64,000 nucleotides of DNA, taken from positions 43,356,409 through 43,420,408 of the forward strand of contig OY755045.1 in the NCBI GenBank assembly GCA_963576565.1, in the 5' to 3' direction. Below the pieces are notes generated by a model that searched no databases, had not been told where the DNA came from, and saw nothing but the letters and a program-made list of their open reading frames with translations. Both the position numbers and the translations under genes were made by a program. This document shows, piece by piece, positions 55,057-64,000 of this stretch; the first letter of the stretch is position 1, and the number at the start of each line of letters is the position of its first letter. This DNA comes from Aspidapion aeneum (lineage: Eukaryota; Arthropoda; Insecta; Coleoptera; Brentidae).

Positions 55057-55540
55057 TAAAAATAAAAATAAAAATAAAAATAAAAATAAAAATAAAAATA
55101 AAAATAAAAATAAAAATAAAAATAAAAATAAAAATAAAAATAAAAATAAAAATAAAAATAAAAATAAAAATAAAAATAAAAATAAAAATAAAAATAAAAA
55201 TAAAAATAAAAATAAAAATAAAAATAAAAATAAAAATAAAAATAAAAATAAAAATAAAAATAAAAATAAAAATAAAAATAAAAATAAAAATAAAAATAAA
55301 AATAAAAATAAAAATAAAAATAAAAATAAAAATAAAAATAAAAATAAAAATAAAAATAAAAATAAAAATAAAAATAAAAATAAAAATAAAAATAAAAATA
55401 AAAATAAAAATAAAAATAAAAATAAAAATAAAAATAAAAATAAAAATAAAAATAAAAATAAAAATAAAAATAAAAATAAAAATAAAAATAAAAATAAAAA
55501 TAAAAATAAAAATAAAAATAAAAATAAAAATAAAAATAAA
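55030..55540. repeat. (AAAAAT)n hexanucleotide array, 511 bp
   Basis: About 85 units of a perfect six-base repeat with no visible interruption. The alternating Lys-Ile and Phe-Tyr frames across it are artefacts. Complete homogeneity over 85 copies suggests recent expansion, possibly from a retroelement tail, or an assembly effect. Confidence 0.98.
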
Positions 55541-56880
55541 CTAATTTCACCATTTTCTAAAAAAAAGGAATTTAATGTAAAGGCTTTTTGGATAAAAGTT
55601 GTTTATTTTTTGCTTGCATTATGCTATTCTTTACATACAAAATTAGGTTTTGTATTAAAAATCATTGTAAAAAAATGACATAAGGGCAAAATTTATGTTA
55701 AAATAAGAGCTATTAATATTATCTAACAAATTAAAAAAAAATTGCGTTACAAGTGACTTTGTCTTTAGGCGTAAATTAATCTTTATCGGTCAAGATGTAA
55801 GAGTTAATATTATTAAAACATACAAAAAAACGACCATTTCACGAATTTTGACCGTTTATATCTCAAAAACTGTACATAGAAAAACTTAACTTTACTTACA
55901 TGTTTGTTTGTTACATACCCCACTATAACATACTAAAATTATAGCCAGTTCAACCGAGACGAAACTAGTGCGTGGTCCTTTGATAATCCACTTAACTCTT
56001 TCCAAAACAAAGATCTGTCAAAATTATATTTTTGAAAAATTTTCGGGCACCTTTCCGAAAACGGCAAGTTTGTAAAAGTTTTGGTTCAAAATTTGACTTT
56101 CGAAGATTTACCCGCCCCCCACTACTTTTAACTAAAGTAACTGTAACCGCTACCATAATTCACTTGGCTTTTTACAGGCCTAAAAAGTTGTTTATATCAA
56201 TTTGATTAAAATCCTTTATTTTAAAATTTTTTCGAACGAAGCTTTTCCTAATTTTTACGCGTCCGCCATCTTTACATTTAATGAGTTAATCAAATTTATT
56301 TAAAAAACTATCAATCAAATTTTTAGTCAATTAAACACTTTTTATTTAATAAAAATTCGTTAATAAACAAACAAGTTTTATATTTAAGATGTATAGTTTA
56401 ATTTCTTTTACTTGGGTCGTATGTAGGCACTTTATTTTTAATATTAAAAATCTCAAAAAGGCGCAAGAAAGCGCAGCCATTTTTTTTTCATTTTGTTCAT
56501 TCATTTAACAAAAAAGTGACAATAGTTTTGCTTAAAAAATTTAATCACACACTAAATTATATTTTTTATATTTCTTTAAGGTAAATTCTAATAATAATTG
56601 ACTTCTTAGTTTAAAAAATATGATTACTCTATGACAACCTACAGCTAGATATTGGTATTTAGTGTTTTTTGGTTAAATTACCTGTGCTGGATGTCTCCAT
56701 TGTAAAAGTTCATATAATTAGAGAAAGTAATACATAATTATTCAATAATTTGAAAACAAGTGAAAATACTCTGTTGCATTTTCAGCGCCCACTAGTTTGC
56801 TACATAATTTGAGTTCCAGATATTGTATATGTCTATTTGTGTTTTTTTAGTTTCTTCCACTTTTACACCCGATTGGCCCC
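55541..56880. other. No gene recognised
   Basis: No open frame of note and no delimited repeat in this AT-rich 1.3 kb. Confidence 0.4.
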
Positions 56881-56889
56881 TTTGTGCGG

Positions 56890-57009
56890 CGGCCGACATC
56901 AAATGCCGAATCGCACACCTGTTTTGCAGTAAGTTAGTGGCTGGTGGATCTTTGAGCCAGCGGCCGACATCAAACGCCGAGTCGCACACTTGTTTTGCAG
57001 TTGCGACCA
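56890..57009. repeat. 71-bp tandem duplication in a GC-rich patch
   Basis: CGGCCGACATCAAATGCCGA (56890) and CGGCCGACATCAAACGCCGA (56961) begin two units, both continuing to GTTTTGCAGT. The patch is much richer in G+C than the surroundings. No protein is recognised. Confidence 0.8.
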
Positions 57010-57610
57010 GCGACAGCCTACGTCGACACGCGTTTGATCTTTATACTTCCATTGATTTTTGACGAGTGCAGCAACTTGGTAATACAGATAACGCACCACC
57101 TTGCCTAACGACTTATGGTTCTGTTTTAAAAAACTTTCCTGTAAACTAATCCTTCTAGTTCACTAAAGTTTTTTATTAAAAACATTTATTATACGTTTAC
57201 ATGCAGATCAGCATCCAACAAGACAAACTACTTATTTTCCTCAATGAATCTCAAAAGTCGCGCGGGTTATTCAAAATATCCCCCTCGGAACACTCACTCT
57301 GCGTGTCGAAATTAATGTTTTTCTAAATTCGTCACAAGGAGGAAAAGATGTTTTACTCGACTTTACACTTCTTTTTGAGTTTGATTGAAATAGCGCGTGT
57401 GTTCCACCATTGTCTGAAACGATTTTAGGCTACGTGTCCAAGTAAGATATACCGCAGAAAGTTTGGTTTCAACTCTCCATTTGAGAGTGCTATTTTGAAT
57501 TTTTGATCTCTTGAAAGTTCCTGAGAGTAGTAACGATTGTTCTCTCAAGATTGGGTTAACTACAGTTGTATTTTGTGCAAATTCTCATCGTCATAATTAT
57601 TTTACGTTTG
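57010..57610. other. No gene recognised
   Basis: A 61-codon minus-strand frame (57363-57548) has no motif. Nothing else found. Confidence 0.35.
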
Positions 57611-57612
57611 TT

Positions 57613-58025
57613 CCAAATAAATGGATCCATGATGGATCTGATACCTTCCTAGCCCATTAGCACACTCCAGGTAAACTCCGCGCTATATTAGCTTTAAAAA
57701 CAGTTTTTGTAAATATCTCAGAAACTGAAACTCCTACGAAGTTTTTATTAATAACATAAATTATTGGGAAAAACTATATTCCGAAAACCGCATATTGATG
57801 CGATGCTCCGTTAAAAACTGAGCATATTTCCAATTTTTACTGTCAAAAAACTGTGAGTTGATTTTGACCAAAATCTAAGCAGTTTTTTATAGTATAGTAT
57901 AGTATTTTACCCGAGAATTTCATGAAAATCGGTTCAGCGGTTTAGGAGCTATCTTGGACCGGACAGACATATACACACACACACGGACAGACGTCTCGAC
58001 GATATTGGTATTAACACCCAAATAA
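57613..58025 (+). repeat. Dispersed repeat family D, copy 2
   Basis: This parallels 29515-29956 and, unlike it, is not interrupted: GGATCTGATACCTTCCTAGC, AAAACCGCATATTGATGCGA, then TTTCATGAAAATCGGTTCAG plus GGTTTAGGAGCTAT, then an (AC)n/(ACAG) tract and a short tail TATTGGTATTAACACC. A family C element begins about 55 bp further on. Confidence 0.8.
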
Positions 58026-58080
58026 CACATTTTCGTAATCTCAAAATGTTTTTCTTTCATCGAAGACAATATTTCTCTAA

Positions 58081-58598
58081 CAAAACGTAAATTTTAGTTA
58101 ATTTAAAAATCAAACAAGTTTTCGTGGCTAATCGGCTAAAAAGAAGTTTTTGTTTCTCTCATATTTTTCCGTGGGTAGCTCGAGAGCTTAACCTCACGGG
58201 TGTCCAAGGTCTAATGAACACCTAATAAGTGTTGACAGTTAACTCTTTCGTCCTTGTGGGACTCCTCAGGACACTGCTTGCTTAGTGTGACACCCTTGCG
58301 AAGTTAATTTTGTTTTGTCTTTCATCCTATTTCTATAGTGAGAAAACCCCCACAAGCGCCATCTACCGAGATGCGAGAGAAACTAGAACAAAAGCAGGCG
58401 AGTATAAACTGCTATATATATTTATATCGATCGATGAAAAAATCGATTGCAAAGAAAAAAAACACCATCTGTGAACTACGACAGCACTTCTGTCTTTCAA
58501 GCCAAATATGAGAGAAACAAAAACTTCTTTTTACCCGATTAGCCACGAAAACTTGTTTGATTTTTAAATTCACGGGTACTAAAATTTACGTTTGTTAG
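58081..58598. repeat. Family C element, copy 2, with hammerhead motif
   Basis: The inverted ends are AACGTAAATTTTAGT (58085) and, in reverse from 58598, AACGTAAATTTTAGTACCCG. They continue through ATTTAAAAATCAAACAAGTT and TTTTCGTGGCTAATCGG into GAAGTTTTTGTTTCTCTCAT on both sides. The left half matches the 20.1-kb copy for about 200 bp, including the hammerhead block. No coding region. Confidence 0.82.
58228..58279 (-). ncRNA. Hammerhead ribozyme motif, family C copy gamma
   Basis: Minus-strand order: AGUGUC (stem I), CUGAGGA, GUCC-CACAA-GGAC (stem II fully paired), GAAA, GAG-UUAA-CUGU, with GUC at 58236-58234, then AACACUU closing stem I. Relative to the 20-kb copies, loop II differs (CACAA for CUUAA) while the stem is kept. 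One stem III base has changed, giving a G-G mismatch that probably weakens activity. Confidence 0.72.
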
Positions 58599-58639
58599 TA
58601 TTATTTTGCTTAAAAATTCCACTGATTGAGGCTCACGTC

Positions 58640-58835
58640 TGAAGGTGGGTAAAAACACTAAACAGCGTTGATCTGGCCTGATAGACAGAAGTACTGTCGT
58701 AGGTCACGGATGGTTTTGTTTCCTTTGCAATCGATCTTTTCATCGATCGATTTTGAGCTACCCACGGAAAAATATGACAGAAATAAAAACTTCTTTTTAC
58801 CCGATTAGCCACCATAACTTGTTTGAATATTTCTC
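58640..58835. repeat. Partial family C copy 3
   Basis: This repeats the right arm of the 58081-58598 element in the same order: GACAGAAGTACTGTCGTAGG, CGATTTTGAGCTACCCACGG, AAAATATGACAGAAATAAAA, CTTTTTACCCGATTAGCCAC. The hammerhead segment is not included. Confidence 0.75.
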
Positions 58836-59114
58836 TTGCCATTAGTGCGCGGGCTAGAAAGGTAAAAATTGCGGTCGCTGTAAAAATCTCCAAAATGTTA
58901 TTGTTTTCTCAACACTTTTTGTTGCTCCATGTTTTCTGCGTTCACTGTCGATGTCGGAAATTGAAATCGATTAGAAGTTCGATAGTTGCTCTCCGACATT
59001 TAAAATGCAATCACACACTGTCTGATAGCCGTTCAAAGACTGATTCTTGTTTCTCGCAAATAAAAACGCAGCCATAGTTTTTCTACACGAATGCAATAGT
59101 GTCACCATAGTTGG

Positions 59115-59640
59115 GGCATGATATATTTTATGCACTTTAGGGACTAAAGAGGTAACTTTAGTTTTAGGGACAAAAGTGACCCTTTTAGTTCCTATGGATT
59201 AAAAATTTTAATTGTCAAGACACAACCAGATTTGAAGTTAAATAACAATCCAAACTATGACTGAAGACTGTCAATCACTAGGATGACATTTTATAACTTG
59301 AGTATCGTTAAATGCAATTCGTTCGGGGTGTTGTTAAATAGCGTTCCATTATTTTTCTTTTAAATTATTTTTCCTTTACTAAAGTGCATAAAATAATACA
59401 TAAACCACGAGACTAAAGTTTCTTTTAATCCCTCAGAGAACTAAAGTCCACTCTTCGGTCTAGAAATTTTACGCCTCAAGATTAAAAGTATCACTTTAGT
59501 CCCTTGGTAACTTGAAACTAAAATGATCCTTCTAGTTCTTAGAGATTAAAAACAACTTTTAATGCCTAAGAATTAAAACATACTCTTAATCCGTACAGAT
59601 TAAAAATGAATTTCTAGAGAGTCAATTTGCTAACATAGCA
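59115..59640. repeat. GGGACTAAAG/TTAATCC-rich repeat cluster with inverted ends
   Basis: ATTTTATGCACTTTAGGGAC at 59133 is mirrored at about 59389-59405 (ACTAAAGTGCATAAAAT). Between and beyond them, words such as GGGACTAAAG, CTTTTAGTTC and GATTAAAA recur every 20-40 bp in both orientations up to 59610. It looks like a foldback-type repeat with minisatellite arms. Confidence 0.6.
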
Positions 59641-60205
59641 TTTTAAATCTACAGTACCGTTTAATGAGTTATTACGAGCGCTCCCCCATGCTCACGTCCG
59701 TGAAAATATTCAAGTGTGGCACTTATACTTTTTAAACTAACCTTAACTTTTGCAATAACACCCTGTATATCAAAAATAAAATTATAAATAAAATTGAGAC
59801 CAGACTGGGGCTTGATGGTTCCCAAAAGGAAGCTTTAGTCTTACATTTATATTATTAATTTATTATTTGTCTAACTCAAAATCAGACAGTGGCATCAAAA
59901 TCCCTTTAAATTATCTAGTATACCATGTGACGTTATCTCTTCATCTACATTTGCTAAATTTTCTTGTTTTACACTGTTTACCTATTTAGCAGTCTAGACT
60001 ACTCGTTTTGACAGATTTTGGGTCAAGATATCCATGTTGGGGTGGAGCCGGGTACATGTCAGATCATCCTTCTTAAAAACAGATGATACGTGATTTGTAT
60101 CTTAAGACACGGATGATTCAATGGGTAGTTATTTTTGGGGTTTGTCAAAATTTTATTTACTACTTAAATACATATTACACAGGATGTCAATAAGGTATTT
60201 ACTAC
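59641..60205. other. No gene recognised
   Basis: It contains ACACCCTGTATATC (59759), a word common at insect repeat ends. No gene or delimited element was found. Confidence 0.35.
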
Positions 60206-61350
60206 TACTACTGTGTCGGTTTAGAACGTTTTTCTACGTTGTCCGACGCCTATTATTCGCCACCTCCTTGGATCCTGACAATCATCTTTTGTCAGGTATT
60301 TTTGACTCATTGATCTTTAGACTGACTGTTGCCATTCCCGTTTGGTACGCGCACTTTTTCTGCGCCCTATTGGTTGCCATTCTAGGACCTGGTTTGCTAA
60401 TCTTTCGTCGTTCGTCCGTTGTACATGGCCGTACCATATCAGTTGTCTTTTAGTGATGTCATCCGTTATGGTTCCCTCGATCCCCATTCTTTCTTTTATG
60501 ATCTCATTTCGACATTTTACATTTTTGTTTTGTATTTAGCTGTTACGCGACAAGTCTCTATTTCATAAAACAGCGTGCTTTTTACCATTGTTTTATATAT
60601 GTTAAATTTCACATTCTTTTTTATCCATTTGCTTTTACTATTCTTTTGTCAGTTCTTTAGAGTGTTCCTGTCTTATCAAATGTGACACCTAAGTATACAC
60701 ACTCATTGCATGGAGATATTGTTTGTCCATTGTCTAGTTCTAACTCACTTGATTCGTTTCCAATACATAAGTACTGTGTCTTGACCACATTCACTGTTAA
60801 CCCCCACTTTTGGTATTCTTCAGTTAACTTTCTCATTATATACTCCATGTCTTCTTTATCATTAGCAACAATTAATTGGTCGTCAGCAAACTGTAGTGTG
60901 TATATGGTAAATTGGTCGTTAAGTTGTATTCCTATACCGTGTACTTTACGTTTACAGTTTTTGAGAGCTTCTGCGATAAATAGATATTTTAAAAAGAGTT
61001 GGAGAGATACAACATCCCTGTGCCTTTCGTTACCAGGAACTCTTTTGGAAGTCGATTTGAAATTTTAATTTTAGATTTTGACCCTTTGTATAGTTCTTTT
61101 ATCGCTTTTATGTATGTATATATTGACATTAGTTTGCTCTAACTGTCCATAATTTTTGAAGAGAGACGGTGTCATATGCTTTTTGTAGATCCACAAAGGT
61201 AACATGAGTTTATATTTCTGGCACTCCTTTTCTCAATTAGTTGTTAAAAAACATTATCACTACAAGATCTGCCTGCACGAAACCCACTTTGCTCTTCTTC
61301 TGTTTGTTCTACTTAGAGTACTAGTTACTGAAATTCCTTTGTAATTGATG
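60206..61350 (-). pseudogene. RTE-like LINE (copy 5)
   Basis: The sense 3' end has a (TAG)n tail at 60200-60212. From the high-coordinate side the reading includes SGFRAGRSC, the RT region with FADDQLIVANDKEDMEYIMR near 60830-60890, KWGLTVNVVKTQYLCIG and ECVYLGVTFDKTG (60848-60657), then the basic C-terminal tail. A deletion near 61295-61310 removes about 45 bp relative to copy 2, and there are many frame breaks. It is dead. Confidence 0.88.
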
Positions 61351-61660
61351 ACAAAATACCACACAATTATATATGTGATATTAATACCTTTTCTCTTCTT
61401 TTCGGTTGTTTGATTTAAAAGAAAACATTTTTGTTGGGGGTATATGATGGTCTACGTAGGCACAGGTAATTAAACTACCCTTGTCTCTAACAGGACAAAA
61501 AAAGGGGGCCGACTAAATGAATTATCCTCCAGAGACGAATTAACAGTCCTAAAAAAAGTTACCAAAATGGGGACGCTTTTTTTCGAGTGCACTACCCTCA
61601 TGTTGACTTGCCAAATGGCCTGTCGTATGATTGATATTAATTCCTGTGTATACAGGACGT
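61351..61660. other. No gene recognised
   Basis: Short spacer between the LINE and the CTCGT-rich element. Nothing found. Confidence 0.35.
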
Positions 61661-61668
61661 TTCCTAAG

Positions 61669-62914
61669 TAGTGTTTCCGCGAGACGAGACGAGACGAGGA
61701 AAGGCCTTCTCTCGTTTCGTCTCGTTATGCGGGATAAAATGGGTCTCTCGTTTCGACGATAGGACTCTTGTATCGCTCGAGAGAGCCTTTCTCTCGTCTC
61801 GTCTCTCGTGATTTATACCAGCTATAAAAAGTTTTCAAGACACCGTGTGTAAAAGTATTTTTTCAAGGAGAATCTTATTATTTATGGTATCTACTTTTTT
61901 CTAAAATAAAGTCAATTCTGGGATATAGTCTGTATATGAATACATACAATAAATAAAGAAGTAAATACAATACATGTACTAAAATACGTCGTTGATGCCG
62001 ATGAAATAAGAGCTGTGGAAATGTTTTGCATCGCTTTATTTATTTAAAACTGTACCTAAAATCCCAAGTGTTCGTTGATCAAAGATTATTTTGTGTTTTG
62101 CCAATAATATAAATCCATAAAAATAAAGCAATAAATCTATTATTTAAAATAAGTTGGTCTTGAAGATCTTTATCGAATTTTTAGATTCTGGAAACCAAAG
62201 ATTTTTCTTGCAAAAATGTGTTTTTCTCAAAACTAACCAAAACATTTTTTAACATAACTTTCTTTTAATCTCAAAATTTTTCGTAGTTTTTCAGGGAAAA
62301 ACATGTTTTTTTGAACTAAACGCACAAAACAGACCCTTAATTTTTTTTTTAATAGCAAATTTTTCATCTGAATTTTCCATATTTTTCAAAATAGAAAACA
62401 AACTAATTTCCGCAAGAAAATTATTTGATTTTCAGAATTTTAGGTCTTTAAAGAATCAACAGATTTCTAAATAACAAAAATTCACGACAAAAGCTAGAAA
62501 AAAAAACTAAAATTTCTTGCTGAATAATTTCGGAAAAAAATGTTCAGTACGTTAATAAGCATCAACAGTAACAGTACAATTTATTACACTTTTGGAGTTT
62601 CTGCATCTGATTTCAAGTAAACGAAAGGTAAGCCACAGTACATGTTGTAAAGGAAGAAATATATGACAATTTTTGCACACCTTTTATTTAAAAAAAAACA
62701 GTACATAAATATCAGCTCTACTCTATAATATGTCAATACGAATAGATATTAAATCATAAAAATTTATAAAACCAACCTTCTTTGCTCGAAAGAACGAGAG
62801 AAACGAGAATCTCTCGACGAGAGAGGGTCTTTCTCTCGTCTCGTCTCGATCTTTCATTCGAAAGAAAATAAACGAGACGAGAGACGAGAATCTATCGTCT
62901 CGGCGGCAAAACTA
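61669..62914. mobile_element. CTCGT-rich hAT-like element, 1.25 kb, perfect 8-bp TSD
   Basis: The ends TAGTGTTTCCGCGAGACGAG and, in reverse, TAGTTTTGCCGCCGAGACGA are flanked exactly by TTCCTAAG at 61661-61668 and 62915-62922. Both subterminal regions (about 130-150 bp each) are arrays of (GAGAC)n/(CTCGT)n words in both orientations and can form hairpins. The centre is AT-rich and encodes nothing recognisable. A hAT-type, transposase-dependent element is the best reading. Confidence 0.9.
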
Positions 62915-63153
62915 TTCCTAAGCCTTTGATTTCATCAGGGTAAGATTTTTAACAACAGAAGACTACAATAAAATATTTATTATATAATCCACAGTAGAGA
63001 CCCTGTATGTATGACAGCCAAATATGTCAAAATAACGAGATAAAAAAGTAGCATCATATAATTAGTAACCGGCTAACTTTTTTGTGTGAGAAGAGCCAAG
63101 TAGTTAAGAGGCCTATGGTATCCCGTGGAATAGTTGTAGAAGATTTTTTTCAA

Positions 63154-63448
63154 TTACGCTAGATCAACTGGTAATAGATCACACAATTTTAAGTTGCCTC
63201 CAATTTGAGTAGGAGTGACGGTGTAACGTCATTTCGATGATTTTTTCATGTTTTTTTCATAAACTTTGACTTATAACTTTGCAAAATTAGTTTTACAGAA
63301 ATCTGTGAACAAGTTTTTTGTTTGCAATACAACAACAATTCAGATAGTAAAGTATTTATGACGTCATATAGGCCTTCCTACTCAAATTTGAGGCAAACAC
63401 CCGGCGACATAAAATTAAGCGATCCATCACCAATCGACGAAGGGTAAT
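63154..63448. mobile_element. Inverted-repeat element family E, copy 2
   Basis: ACGCTAGATCAACTGGTAAT on the left and, in reverse, CGTCGATTGGTGATGGATCG on the right pair loosely, and the arms continue through ACACAATTTTAAGT / CTTAATTTTATGTCGCCGGG to TGACGTCAT-like words. It matches 28428-28785 in both arms. Confidence 0.78.
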
Positions 63449-63550
63449 CTTAAACTTTTTTGATTATTCTTGAATTTTTATAATTATTTTAATATTTAAA
63501 AAAATAACAATATCTTTTTTACTTCTTGAGATACAAAACTCATTAAAACT

Positions 63551-63904
63551 TGCTTATTTTATTGTAACTACAATATTATTGACAATTGTTTTTTTTTGTT
63601 ACATAATATAAGGCTTTAAACATTTCACAGAAGAGGGTATTGACTTTATGTTTTTAAAGTTCGATGGACGGTATCCCTAAAGCCTGCCTGAAAGAGGGTG
63701 GTTTCTAAAACTGTTCACAAGATTATAGAAAAAGTGAATCTTGTAAACAGTTTTAGAAACCACCCTCTTTAAGGCAGTCTTTAGGGGTACCATCGATCGA
63801 ACTTTAAAAACATAAAGTCAATATCCTCTTCTGTGAAAGGGTTAAAGCCTTATGTAAAAAAAAACCAAATGTCAATAATTTTGTAGCTACAATAAGATGA
63901 GCAT
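63551..63904. repeat. Long hairpin: 170-bp arms with a 12-base loop
   Basis: The left arm 63551-63724 and right arm 63737-63904 are reverse complements with few mismatches: TGACTTTATGTTTTTAAAGT, GAGGGTGGTTTCTAAAACTG and ACAAGATT on the left mirror AATCTTGT, CAGTTTTAGAAACCACCCTC and ACTTTAAAAACATAAAGTCA on the right. Small indels lie in the outer 60 bp. No coding capacity. Confidence 0.92.
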
Positions 63905-64000
63905 GGGTATTATTTTATTTCTTTTGCGAGCGGAAATACTAATAATCTTGGAATATCGCAAAAACGACTTGATTTATCAAAAAAATGTGTAATTATAAAA

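Noticed and set aside
54984..55553. 186- and 177-codon open frames across the hexamer array
   Set aside because: They are pure Lys-Ile or Phe-Tyr alternations from translating (AAAAAT)n and have no independent coding evidence.
1..64000. CRISPR arrays, tRNA, rRNA, bacterial operon features
   Set aside because: No spaced identical repeats of CRISPR type, no cloverleaf with conserved arms, and no ribosomal sequence were seen. The content is that of an animal genome.

Overview
The window looks like AT-rich, repeat-dense, intergenic DNA from an insect. The evidence is the mix of mobile elements: RTE-like and CR1/Jockey-like LINEs, a Penelope-like element, a BEL/Pao LTR retrotransposon, an internally deleted mariner, and many hAT, TA-flanked and Mutator-like non-autonomous DNA transposons. 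Protein matches are from memory of families, not from a search; I cannot name the order, although TE-rich beetles or hemipterans would fit. Nothing suggests bacteria: there are no operons, tRNA or rRNA genes, or CRISPR. No confident intact host gene was found. The best host candidate is a set of possible minus-strand membrane-protein exons at 39.5-40.5 kb, and their splice phases do not join.

Layout: 0-7.3 kb holds two RTE-like LINE copies, a hAT MITE (4732-5103) and a broken mariner. 7.8-9.3 kb is a 1.48-kb hAT-like element with an exact 8-bp target duplication. 9.8-14.3 kb holds a duplicated small ORF, a piggyBac-like zinc finger remnant, a long-TIR TA-flanked MITE, a Penelope-like element and a restriction-like-endonuclease domain remnant. 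15.5-23.8 kb is built from unnamed dispersed repeats, called families A, B, C and F here, plus a triplicated 0.54-kb unit. 24.2-29.9 kb holds a LINE RNase H remnant, a 1.23-kb hAT deletion derivative, and MITE families. 29.96-36.32 kb is a nearly complete but broken BEL/Pao element inserted in a family D repeat, its 5' LTR reduced to 28 bp. 37-50.8 kb holds further LINE fragments of at least three lineages and nested MITEs. 51-64 kb holds a Mutator-like foldback element, a 511-bp hexanucleotide array, more family C and D copies, another RTE-like LINE, a 1.25-kb CTCGT-rich hAT-like element and a long hairpin.

The most unusual signal is in family C (20.1-20.9 and 58.1-58.6 kb). Three copies carry a type-I-like hammerhead ribozyme motif: CUGANGA, then a 3-4-bp stem II, GAAA, a tiny stem III with UUAA loop, and GUC before the expected cleavage point. 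Two of these are arranged as an inverted pair. Other structural finds are five hAT-type insertions with perfect or near-perfect 8-bp duplications, a 9-bp-flanked foldback element, LINE insertions with readable target duplications or an empty-site paralogue, and a shared module of about 45 bp plus microsatellite found in two otherwise unrelated repeat families.
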